Positions 1-5,461 of a DNA stretch of 5,961 nucleotides are shown here, one piece after another. The DNA is taken from positions 1 through 5,961 of the forward strand of contig JAHEFN010000159.1 in NCBI GenBank assembly GCA_024640185.1. Reading direction: 5' to 3'. The translations under genes were made by a program, and so were the position numbers. The stretch's first letter is position 1, and every line of letters starts with the position of its first letter. Under the pieces are notes generated by a model, which did no database searches, was not told the DNA's origin, and saw only the letters and a program-made list of their open reading frames with translations. The stretch is from Gemmatimonadota bacterium (GTDB taxonomy: Bacteria > Gemmatimonadota > Gemmatimonadetes > Gemmatimonadales > GWC2-71-9).

Positions 1-3
1 TCC

Positions 4-951
4 GTGCTCGGCAAGGACCTTGTCGGCCTCGAGCATCTCAGTCCGGACCAGATCGCGGCGATCCTGGACACGGCAGAGCCGTTCAAGGAGGTCTCCGAGC
101 GACCGATCAAGAAGGTCCCGGCGCTGCGTGGCAAGACCATCGTCAACCTGTTCTTCGAGGCCAGCACCCGGACCAGGATCTCGTTCGAGTTCGCCGAGAA
201 GCGCCTCTCCGCCGACACGGTGAACGTGGCGAGCACCGGCTCGAGCGTGAGCAAGGGTGAGACCCTGGTCGATACCGCCCGCAATCTCGAGGCGATGCGG
301 ATCGACATGGTGGTGATCCGCCACGGCTCCTCCGGGGCGGCGAAGTTCCTCGGTGACCGGATCCGCTCGAATGTGATCAACGCCGGGGATGGTCAGCATG
401 AGCACCCGACCCAGGCGCTGCTCGACATGTTGACGCTCCGCGATCGCTTCGGTCGACTCGAGGGCCTCAAGGTCTGCATCGTCGGTGATGTCCTCCACTC
501 GCGGGTGGCCCGCAGCAACATCTGGGGACTGACCAAGCTCGGCGCGGAGGTCGCCGTCTGCGGGCCGCTGACCCTGCTGCCACGTGACGTGACCGAGCTG
601 GGTGTGCGGGTCTTCGGCCGGGTCGAAGAGGCCATCGCCTGGGCCGATGCCCTCAACATCCTGCGACTGCAGTTGGAACGGATGAGGGCTGGTTTCATCC
701 CCTCCCTCCGCGAATACAACCGGGTCTTCGGTGTCAGCAACGAGCGGCTGTCCCGGGCGCCCAAGGAACTCCTGATCCTGCACCCCGGACCGATGAACCG
801 TGGCGTGGAGATTGATTCTGACGTGGCGGACGGACCCCACTCGGTGATCCTGCCCCAGGTCACCAACGGGGTCGCGGTCCGCATGGCCGTGCTCTACCTG
901 CTCGCCGGAGGCTCGCCGGACTGGGCCGGTGGCGGAGGAGACGAGAAGTGA
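4..951 (+). CDS. pyrB: Aspartate carbamoyltransferase catalytic subunit
   Basis: PyrB joins carbamoyl phosphate and L-aspartate to give N-carbamoyl-aspartate, the committed step of de novo pyrimidine synthesis in the cytosol. The 315 residues match the family's usual length of about 305-315. The carbamoyl-phosphate loop STRTR is at residues 54-58, SVSKGE with Lys84 at 81-86, HPTQ at 134-137, RVARS at 167-171, RLQ at 221-223 and HPGPMNRGVEI at 260-270. Several of these fall at the same numbers as in the E. coli enzyme (Lys84, His134, Gln137, Arg167). No regulatory PyrI is visible; whether one lies outside the window cannot be seen. The Gly-rich tail after about residue 302 is extra. The GTG at position 4 is the first start visible. 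The preceding in-frame codon (tcc) is not a stop, so the true start could lie a few codons upstream, outside the window. The stop overlaps the pyrC start by four bases, which implies translational coupling. Confidence 0.96.
   Translation: MLGKDLVGLEHLSPDQIAAILDTAEPFKEVSERPIKKVPALRGKTIVNLFFEASTRTRISFEFAEKRLSADTVNVASTGSSVSKGETLVDTARNLEAMRIDMVVIRHGSSGAAKFLGDRIRSNVINAGDGQHEHPTQALLDMLTLRDRFGRLEGLKVCIVGDVLHSRVARSNIWGLTKLGAEVAVCGPLTLLPRDVTELGVRVFGRVEEAIAWADALNILRLQLERMRAGFIPSLREYNRVFGVSNERLSRAPKELLILHPGPMNRGVEIDSDVADGPHSVILPQVTNGVAVRMAVLYLLAGGSPDWAGGGGDEK
934..940 (+). promoter_or_regulatory. Ribosome binding site of pyrC
   Basis: GGAGGAG lies inside the last codons of pyrB and ends 7 bases before the GTG at 948. 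It is close to the Shine-Dalgarno consensus and supports this GTG as the pyrC start. Ribosomes finishing pyrB would stop directly beside it, so the two subunits are probably made in a coupled way. Confidence 0.75.
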
Positions 952-2237
952 CCCGACCGATCCTGATTCGGGGTGGACGACTGGTCGATCCCTCCCGCCA
1001 ACTCGATGAAGTCACCGATCTCCTGCTGATCGATGGCAAGGTCGCCGATGTCGGCCGCGACTTGGGGAGTCCGGATGATGCCGAGGTCCTTGATGCGACC
1101 GGCCTGGTGGTCGCCCCGGGGCTCATCGACGTCCACGTCCACCTCCGCGAGCCGGGGCAGGAGGACCGCGAGACGATCGCCACCGGGGCAGCCTCGGCGG
1201 TGGCGGGAGGGTTCACCGGTATCTGCGCCATGCCCAATACCGACCCGGTGATCGACAACCAGGGGGCGGTCGGGTTCGTGAAGGCCAAGGGAGAGGCGGC
1301 GGGCCTGGCCCGCGTCTATCCGATCGGCTGCGTCTCCGTCGGCCAGCGTGGTGAGCAGCTCGCCGAGTTCGGTGAGATGTTGGCGGCCGGGGCCGTCGCG
1401 GTGAGCGACGACGGCCACCCGATCATGTCCTCCCAATTGATGCGTACGGCCCTGGAGTACGCCCGGACCTTCGACATCCCCGTCGCCGACCATTGCGAGG
1501 ACATGCCCCTGGCCGCTGGCGGGGCGATGCACGAGGGGATCGTTGCCACCCGGCTCGGCCTGAAGGGGATTCCGGCGGCGGCGGAGGAGATCCATGTGGC
1601 CCGGGATTGCATCCTCGCCGAGTTGACCGGCGGTCACGTGCACCTCTGTCACATGAGCACGAGGGGATCGGTCGAGTTGATCCGACGCGCCAAGGAGAAG
1701 GGACTCAGGGTGACGGCCGAGGCGGCGCCGCACCATTTCTCCCTGACCCATGACCGGGTGGGCGACTACGACACGCATGCCAAGATGAACCCGCCGCTGC
1801 GCGAGGACGCCGACCGCGAGGCGATCCGGGCAGCCCTTGCCGATGGGACGCTCGACTGCATCGCCACGGACCACGCGCCGCACCACTACGATGCCAAGGA
1901 ACGCGAATTCGACGAGGCACCCAACGGGATCATCGGCCTCGAAACGGCCCTCTCGGTCGCCCTGATGGAGTTGGTGGTCCCGGGTCGCCTGACCCTCCCG
2001 GGACTGATCGAGCGGATGAGCACCGCACCGGCCAGGCTCTGGCACCTTCCGGGAGGGTCGCTGGCACGGGGGACGGTCGGCGATGTCGTGGTCATCGACC
2101 CCGAGGCGACCTGGACCGTTGAGGCCGCTCGGTTCCGGTCGAAGTCGCGGAACTCTCCCTGGGTGGGGGAGCCGATGCTGGGCCGGGTTCGCTGGACGCT
2201 GGTCGGCGGGCGGGTGGTCTTCTCGGGCGCAGCCTGA
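948..2237 (+). CDS. pyrC: Dihydroorotase, class I (PyrC)
   Basis: PyrC reversibly cyclises N-carbamoyl-aspartate to dihydroorotate, the third pyrimidine step, using the product of the adjacent pyrB. It is an amidohydrolase of 429 residues, typical for the class I (long) type. The metal-binding HxH is His63/His65 in DVHVHLREPG. SDDG at 153-156 supplies the class I aspartate ligand. DHCED gives His182, CHMS gives His235, and ATDHAPH at 306-312 gives catalytic Asp308. These are offset by about two from the Aquifex aeolicus enzyme as I recall it. All are present, so this is probably an active enzyme rather than the inactive PyrC-like partner (PyrC') found in some bacteria. Class I enzymes often assemble with PyrB, and the GTGA overlap of the two genes fits that, but the complex is an inference. 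The final beta-sandwich segment (about 375-429) is intact. Allantoinase and hydantoinase are less likely given the pyrB context. Confidence 0.96.
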   Translation: MTRPILIRGGRLVDPSRQLDEVTDLLLIDGKVADVGRDLGSPDDAEVLDATGLVVAPGLIDVHVHLREPGQEDRETIATGAASAVAGGFTGICAMPNTDPVIDNQGAVGFVKAKGEAAGLARVYPIGCVSVGQRGEQLAEFGEMLAAGAVAVSDDGHPIMSSQLMRTALEYARTFDIPVADHCEDMPLAAGGAMHEGIVATRLGLKGIPAAAEEIHVARDCILAELTGGHVHLCHMSTRGSVELIRRAKEKGLRVTAEAAPHHFSLTHDRVGDYDTHAKMNPPLREDADREAIRAALADGTLDCIATDHAPHHYDAKEREFDEAPNGIIGLETALSVALMELVVPGRLTLPGLIERMSTAPARLWHLPGGSLARGTVGDVVVIDPEATWTVEAARFRSKSRNSPWVGEPMLGRVRWTLVGGRVVFSGAA

Positions 2238-2306
2238 GGAGGACAGCGCGCGCGGCCAGCCGGCGGCCCCTTACTCCCCGGCGTCGAGCGGTTACCATCC
2301 ACGGAG

Positions 2307-2334
2307 TTGATCGATCTCGGGGACGCCCGATACT
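2307..2334 (+). promoter_or_regulatory. Putative sigma-70-type promoter upstream of the zinc-ribbon gene
   Basis: TTGATC (2307-2312) and GATACT (2329-2334) each match the -35 and -10 consensus at 4 of 6 positions and are separated by 16 bases. Transcription would begin around 2341, about 40 bases before the ATG at 2382. TAGATT at 2334-2339 is an alternative -10, but its spacing from the -35 is poor. I see no good intrinsic terminator between pyrC and this point, so read-through from pyrBC is also possible. Confidence 0.4.
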
Positions 2335-2369
2335 AGATTGTCGATGAATCATCGCCCTTCTTCCCAGGC

Positions 2370-2374
2370 AAGGT
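2370..2374 (+). promoter_or_regulatory. Ribosome binding site of the zinc-ribbon gene
   Basis: AAGGT ends 7 bases before the ATG at 2382. The nearest in-frame stop upstream is the tag at 2334, and no other ATG or GTG lies in frame between them, so this site fixes the start at 2382. Confidence 0.5.
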
Positions 2375-2381
2375 CACGCTG

Positions 2382-3479
2382 ATGTCCGACACCCCCAAGG
2401 ATCTGGCGCACGTCGAGGCGCTGCTCGCCGAGCGGGATGCCCTGCACAACTGGCTCACGAAACTCGACGACAGCGGGACGGCCACGCCGGCGTCGGTGCG
2501 CGATCGCGTCCGTGCCGACTACCAGGGAAGGCTCGATGGGGTGGCCTCGAAGCTCGCGGCCCACGGCGATACCCTCGCGAAGAAGCTCGCCGATGACCGC
2601 GCCGAGCATGACGGCCTCGCCGTCCGGATGGCGGCCGCACGCGAGGCGCTGGCCGAGGTCGAGCTGCGCCACAGCGTCGGCGAGTACGACGGCAAGCGCT
2701 TCGAGTCGGAGCGGGCCAGCCATGTCGGTGATCTCGAATCGTACGAGGTCTCGATCACCGCGGTCGCCGAGCGAATCGCGCGCCTGGAGGATGTCCAGGA
2801 GATGGTCCGCCGTGCGCCAACCCCGATCGCGGACGACACTCAGTCGGCGGAGGGCGACCCTGCACCGGTCGATGCCGAGGTGGATGCCACGCCGGTGGAG
2901 CGTGGCGAGGATGAGGCGATCGTGTCGATCGCCGAGCTCGAGGAGGAGACAGCCGATCGCACCGATGGGGACCTCGTCCCACCCGATGCGCTCGAGACCG
3001 AGACCCTGTTGGCGATGTTCGGGGCGGGCGCCGTCAGCGTCGGTCACGACGAGGCCTCCGAGCCCGTTGCCGCCGCCGATGATGCCGATGCCGACGAGCC
3101 TGCCGATGCCGATGCCGACGATGGGGATGGCGGGAACGGGGCCAAGGACGAGCCGGAGGTGGCGGGGTTCGGGCCGCTCTCGTTCACCCGCAGCGGCGAA
3201 GTGCCGGCGGCCCCCCCACCGATCGGCATGCCGGGAGCCGATCAGGCCCCCCGGTTCGTCCGCCCGGCCAAGGACCGCGGCTCCGAGCTGACGGAGACCC
3301 CCTCGCGCAAGCGGGGGCAGGCCATCCGGGTGGAGCATGACCCAGCCCCGATCATTCCGGAGACCTCCGGAGAATCCGAAGCCACCCCACGCACGCTGCG
3401 GTGCGGGGAGTGTGGGGCGATGAATCGACCGCTGGAGTGGTACTGCGAGAAGTGCGGCGCGGAACTCAGCGCCGTCTGA
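2382..3479 (+). CDS. Uncharacterised coiled-coil protein with C-terminal zinc ribbon
   Basis: I do not recognise a named family for this 365-residue protein. Residues 5-145 are rich in Ala, Leu, Glu, Arg and Lys and look like long helices or coiled coils. They include RHSVGEYDGKRF at 96-107, a break-like motif I associate with other bacterial coiled-coil/zinc-ribbon proteins. Residues 146-335 form a low-complexity, very acidic linker with Pro/Ala-rich stretches and an Asp-Ala repeat around 232-247. The last 25 residues carry Cys341, Cys344, Cys355 and Cys358 (CxxC-x10-CxxC), a compact zinc ribbon. No signal peptide or membrane segment is seen, so it is probably cytosolic. The architecture suggests a scaffold or adaptor that oligomerises through the helices and binds RNA, DNA or protein through the ribbon. 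That is inference only. It has its own likely promoter and converges on rpsT. The reading frame is supported by the intact ribbon at its end and by its ribosome binding site. Confidence 0.85.
   Translation: MSDTPKDLAHVEALLAERDALHNWLTKLDDSGTATPASVRDRVRADYQGRLDGVASKLAAHGDTLAKKLADDRAEHDGLAVRMAAAREALAEVELRHSVGEYDGKRFESERASHVGDLESYEVSITAVAERIARLEDVQEMVRRAPTPIADDTQSAEGDPAPVDAEVDATPVERGEDEAIVSIAELEEETADRTDGDLVPPDALETETLLAMFGAGAVSVGHDEASEPVAAADDADADEPADADADDGDGGNGAKDEPEVAGFGPLSFTRSGEVPAAPPPIGMPGADQAPRFVRPAKDRGSELTETPSRKRGQAIRVEHDPAPIIPETSGESEATPRTLRCGECGAMNRPLEWYCEKCGAELSAV
3081..3121 (+). repeat. 17-bp direct repeat encoding an Asp-Ala tract
   Basis: GATGCCGATGCCGACGA occurs at 3081-3097 and again at 3105-3121, a period of 24 bases or 8 codons, so the frame is kept. 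It encodes the DADADE/DADADD part of the acidic linker. The GATGCC hexamer is also repeated within each copy. It looks like an in-frame expansion by replication slippage in a disordered region. Confidence 0.85.
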
Positions 3480-3520
3480 CGACGCGGTGCCGGCCTCGTC
3501 GCCGGTGGCTCATGGCCCGC

Positions 3521-3558
3521 AACAAAAACCGCCCGCCGAGCTGAGCTCGGCGGGCGGT
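3521..3558 (-). terminator. Intrinsic terminator of rpsT
   Basis: A perfect inverted repeat pairs 3529-3540 with 3546-3557 (12 GC-rich pairs, loop CTGAG), with a further A-T pair outside it at 3528/3558. Read on the minus strand it is followed by TTTTTGTT (3528 down to 3521), the classic U-tract. It begins 24 bases after the rpsT stop. On the plus strand the stem is followed by TGGCGTG, with no T-run, so it would serve the converging zinc-ribbon gene poorly. Confidence 0.9.
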
Positions 3559-3581
3559 GGCGTGACCAGGACCTCGGTGCC

Positions 3582-3839
3582 TCAGGCGTCCTTGCGATTC
3601 ACCAGCTTGGCCAGCCGTGACTTGGTGCGGGCGGCGACATTCTTGTGAATCAGGTTCTTGCGACCGGCCCGATCGAGTTGGGTGGTCGCCGCCTTGTAGG
3701 CCTCGGCCGCCTCGGCCTTGGTCCCGGCGGTGCTGACCTTCTTGATCGCGGTACGGAGCGTGCTTCGCTGCGCCTTGTTGCGGGCGGTGCGAACCTCGGT
3801 CTGGCGCTGACGCTTCTTGGCGGACGGGATGCGCGGCAC
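3582..3839 (-). CDS. rpsT: 30S ribosomal protein S20
   Basis: S20 binds 16S rRNA in the body of the small subunit and acts early in its assembly. The 85 residues match the family's usual 85-90. The basic N-terminal helix carries SAKKRQRQTE (6-15) and ARNKAQRS (19-26). AIKK is at 31-34, and the conserved C-terminal segment KNLIHKNVAARTKSRL spans 61-76. The start is GTG at 3839-3837, preceded on this strand by GAAGGTGAG. It gives the expected MPxIxSAKKR opening, so no longer or shorter start is needed. The gene stands alone: it converges on the zinc-ribbon gene, ends at a strong terminator, and is divergent from the M50 protease gene. A leader hairpin and a non-ATG start are visible. E. coli rpsT also uses a non-ATG start (UUG) and is autoregulated at translation, so similar control is possible here but not shown. 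Confidence 0.97.
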   Translation of the reverse strand: MPRIPSAKKRQRQTEVRTARNKAQRSTLRTAIKKVSTAGTKAEAAEAYKAATTQLDRAGRKNLIHKNVAARTKSRLAKLVNRKDA

Positions 3840-3844
3840 TCGAA

Positions 3845-3853
3845 CTCACCTTC
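3845..3853 (-). promoter_or_regulatory. Ribosome binding site of rpsT
   Basis: On the minus strand the sequence is GAAGGTGAG, ending 5 bases before the GTG start. It is a strong match to the anti-Shine-Dalgarno complement and fixes the start of S20. Confidence 0.8.
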
Positions 3854-3866
3854 ACTGAACTGGGAG

Positions 3867-3887
3867 CGGGGACCCCCATGGTCCCCG
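3867..3887 (-). promoter_or_regulatory. Stem-loop in the rpsT leader
   Basis: CGGGGACC (3867-3874) and GGTCCCCG (3880-3887) form a perfect 8-pair stem with a 5-base loop. It lies between the predicted transcription start (about 3892, minus strand) and the ribosome binding site, so the rpsT mRNA would open with a hairpin almost at its 5' end. It could protect the mRNA or serve as a regulatory site. There is no U-tract next to it on the minus strand, so it does not look like an attenuator. Confidence 0.6.
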
Positions 3888-3898
3888 GCTAGCCTCAA

Positions 3899-3927
3899 AG
3901 GATAGCCACGGGCCCAATCTTGGACAA
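3899..3927 (-). promoter_or_regulatory. Putative sigma-70-type promoter of rpsT
   Basis: Read on the minus strand, TTGTCC (3927-3922) is followed after exactly 17 bases by TATCCT (3904-3899). Each hexamer matches the consensus at 4 of 6 positions. The predicted start near 3892 leaves a leader of about 53 bases before the GTG of rpsT. The position, spacing and strand fit a dedicated promoter for a highly expressed ribosomal protein gene. Confidence 0.6.
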
Positions 3928-3941
3928 GGGAAGCCGGTCGG

Positions 3942-4703
3942 GTGGCTTTGCCCTCCCCGGCGGCATCCCTTAGCTTGGGGCGATTCCCGTCACTGCCTGA
4001 GGACCGACCCCTGCTGAGCGAATTTCTCCTCGCCGCCCCGATGCTGCTCTTTGCCCTGGTCGCCCACGAGGTCGCCCACGGCTGGACCGCACTGCGCCAA
4101 GGCGATGATACCGCCTTCAAGCTCGGCAGGATCACCCTCAATCCGCTGCCCCACATCGACCCGGTCATGACCATCCTCCTGCCGGCGGTGTTGTGGTTCA
4201 TGACCAACGGACAGTTCACCTTCGGCGGCGCCCGGCCGGTGCCGGTGGTGACCCGGAATTTCCGACACTACGTCCGGGGCGACCTGATCGTCTCGAGCGC
4301 CGGGGTGGTGACCAACCTGATCCTCGCGGCGGGCTGCACCCTGCTGTTTGTCCTCGCCGGGGTGTTCCATGCGGCCTCGGGCGATCTGGGAACCCAGGGC
4401 ATCATCACCACCCAGCGGATGCTCAACTGGGGCATCTACCTGAACCTGCTGCTGGCGTTCTTCAACCTGATCCCCATCCCGCCGCTGGATGGCTCACGCC
4501 TCTTCTATCATGTGCTGCCGCCCAAGTGGGGTACCTCCTACCGGTCGATGGACCGTTTCGGGTTCCTGCCGTTGATGGTGCTGTTGTTCTTCTTCCGGCC
4601 GCTGCTCGACCTGTTGCTCGCGCCGGCGTGGTGGCTCTACGCCAGACTCCTCGACCTCGCCGTGCCCTTCGCGGCCGGTCCGGGTTGGAACATCTTCGGA
4701 TGA
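3942..4703 (+). CDS. Site-2 protease family (M50) intramembrane metalloprotease
   Basis: This is a polytopic inner-membrane zinc protease of the compact M50 type without a PDZ domain. Such enzymes cleave substrates within the membrane; the substrate here is unknown. The zinc motif HEVAH is at 42-46, inside the first hydrophobic segment (about 24-48). LNPLPHIDP follows at 67-74 and GARPVPVV at 96-103. The third zinc ligand is Asp183 in NLIPIPPLDG (175-184). Hydrophobic segments lie near 24-48, 74-89, 114-142, 160-181 and 206-235. The GTG at 3942 has AAGGGA 10 bases upstream, but residues 1-22 are Pro-rich and unlike the family. A CTG at 4011, with TGAGGA 7 bases before it, would start at the usual place (LLSEFLL). 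The 3' end overlaps scpA (ATGA), so the two are cotranscribed. Identity is secure; the start is not. Confidence 0.9.
   Translation: MALPSPAASLSLGRFPSLPEDRPLLSEFLLAAPMLLFALVAHEVAHGWTALRQGDDTAFKLGRITLNPLPHIDPVMTILLPAVLWFMTNGQFTFGGARPVPVVTRNFRHYVRGDLIVSSAGVVTNLILAAGCTLLFVLAGVFHAASGDLGTQGIITTQRMLNWGIYLNLLLAFFNLIPIPPLDGSRLFYHVLPPKWGTSYRSMDRFGFLPLMVLLFFFRPLLDLLLAPAWWLYARLLDLAVPFAAGPGWNIFG
3948..3976 (+). promoter_or_regulatory. Possible promoter of the M50-scpA-scpB operon
   Basis: TTGCCC (3948-3953) and TAGCTT (3971-3976) are separated by 17 bases. They match the -35 at 4 of 6 and the -10 at 3 of 6 positions. Transcription would begin near 3983. This lies inside the reading frame if the protease starts at 3942, but fits well with the alternative start at 4011. 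Evidence is weak and depends on that start. Confidence 0.3.
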
Positions 4704-5461
4704 TGCCGCTTGCATTGGGAACGGCCGAGGGGGCGCAGCCGCCAGAAACGGGATTCGTCGTCGACCTCGACGGGTTCAATGGCCCGCTCGACCTGCTGCT
4801 CCATCTGGTACGTGAAGAGCAGATCGAGATCGCCAACATCCCGATCGCCAGGATCGCCGACCAGTTCCTCGCGGCCATCCACGGGCTGGGGCTCAACCAG
4901 GCTGCCGACTACCTCGAGATGGCGGGACGGCTGGTCCGGCTCAAGGCGCAGATGTTGCTCCCTCGCCGGGATGAGGAGGGATGGGAGGATCCCCGTGCCG
5001 AGCTGGTGCGCCGACTCCTCGAGTATCAGCAGATCAAGGAGATCGCGATCTGGATGGGGCGGGCTGCCGAGCATCGCGCCACCCGGCACGCCCGCGGCTG
5101 GCTGCCACCGCCGCCGGATGCGCCACCGCCGCCGCCGCTGACGATCGACCTCGCCGACCTGCTCCTGGCCGTCGAGCGGGTGGTGCTCAACATCCCCTCC
5201 CCGATGCTGCACCGGGTCGTACCACGACCGCTCGACGTCGAGGGGGCGGTGGCGCGGATCGAGGCCTTGCTGGCGATCCACGAACGCTTCGACTGGCGGG
5301 AGGCCATGGGAAACCCGATCACCCTGGCCTCCGTCCTGTCCACCCTGATCGCGCTCCTCGAACTGGCTCGACGCGGCATACTCCGCGTCGAGCAGGACGC
5401 ACCCTTTACCCCACTGGTGGTGGCACGTGAGCTCGCTGAATCCGCTTTCCCAACTGATTGA
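4700..5461 (+). CDS. scpA: Segregation and condensation protein A (kleisin)
   Basis: ScpA is the kleisin that bridges the heads of the SMC dimer and binds ScpB, forming the bacterial condensin that organises and separates chromosomes. The 253 residues match the usual length of about 230-270. The N-terminal SMC-neck-binding region shows FNGPLDLLLHL at 26-36 and the family signature YLEMAGRLVRLKAQMLLP at 71-88. The middle (about 92-175) is the ScpB-binding linker, with polyproline runs at 136-139 and 142-146. The C-terminal winged helix that touches the SMC cap is seen from about 205 (TLASVLSTLIALLELARRG) to 246. The start is the ATG at 4700, overlapping the protease TGA; the ATG at 4703 is equally possible. 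The upstream Shine-Dalgarno is weak, so translation probably depends on coupling to the protease gene. The reading frame stays open upstream into the protease gene, but that part is a shadow. Confidence 0.95.
   Translation: MMPLALGTAEGAQPPETGFVVDLDGFNGPLDLLLHLVREEQIEIANIPIARIADQFLAAIHGLGLNQAADYLEMAGRLVRLKAQMLLPRRDEEGWEDPRAELVRRLLEYQQIKEIAIWMGRAAEHRATRHARGWLPPPPDAPPPPPLTIDLADLLLAVERVVLNIPSPMLHRVVPRPLDVEGAVARIEALLAIHERFDWREAMGNPITLASVLSTLIALLELARRGILRVEQDAPFTPLVVARELAESAFPTD
5104..5134 (+). repeat. 13-bp direct repeat encoding polyproline in scpA
   Basis: GCCACCGCCGCCG occurs at 5104-5116 and 5122-5134, with a period of 18 bases (6 codons). The repeats encode the two proline runs of the ScpA linker, 4 and then 5 prolines separated by Asp-Ala. 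Confidence 0.8.

Noticed and set aside
894..2045. Long open frame of 383 codons on the minus strand opposite pyrC
   Set aside because: It is a shadow of a GC-rich coding strand. Its translation resembles no protein family I know and is rich in Arg, Gly and His, and pyrC on the other strand has all its motifs.
2238..2285. GC-rich stretch after pyrC (GGCC...GGCC) as a terminator
   Set aside because: The possible stem is only about four pairs and no T-run follows, so it does not support an intrinsic terminator.
2349..3338. Minus-strand open frame of 329 codons opposite the zinc-ribbon gene
   Set aside because: Its Ile-Gly-rich repeat is the antisense of the GATGCC repeat. The plus-strand frame ends in a clear zinc ribbon and has a ribosome binding site, so the minus frame is taken as a shadow.
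3487..3510. Small hairpin (CCGGC...GCCGG) after the zinc-ribbon gene
   Set aside because: It has five pairs and no T-run. It is too weak to call a plus-strand terminator.
4193..4699. Open extension of the scpA frame upstream into the protease gene, suggesting a longer or fused protein
   Set aside because: The extension is Arg/Pro/Gly-rich with no ScpA features and lies out of frame within the well-supported M50 gene. The ATGA overlap gives a normal-length ScpA.
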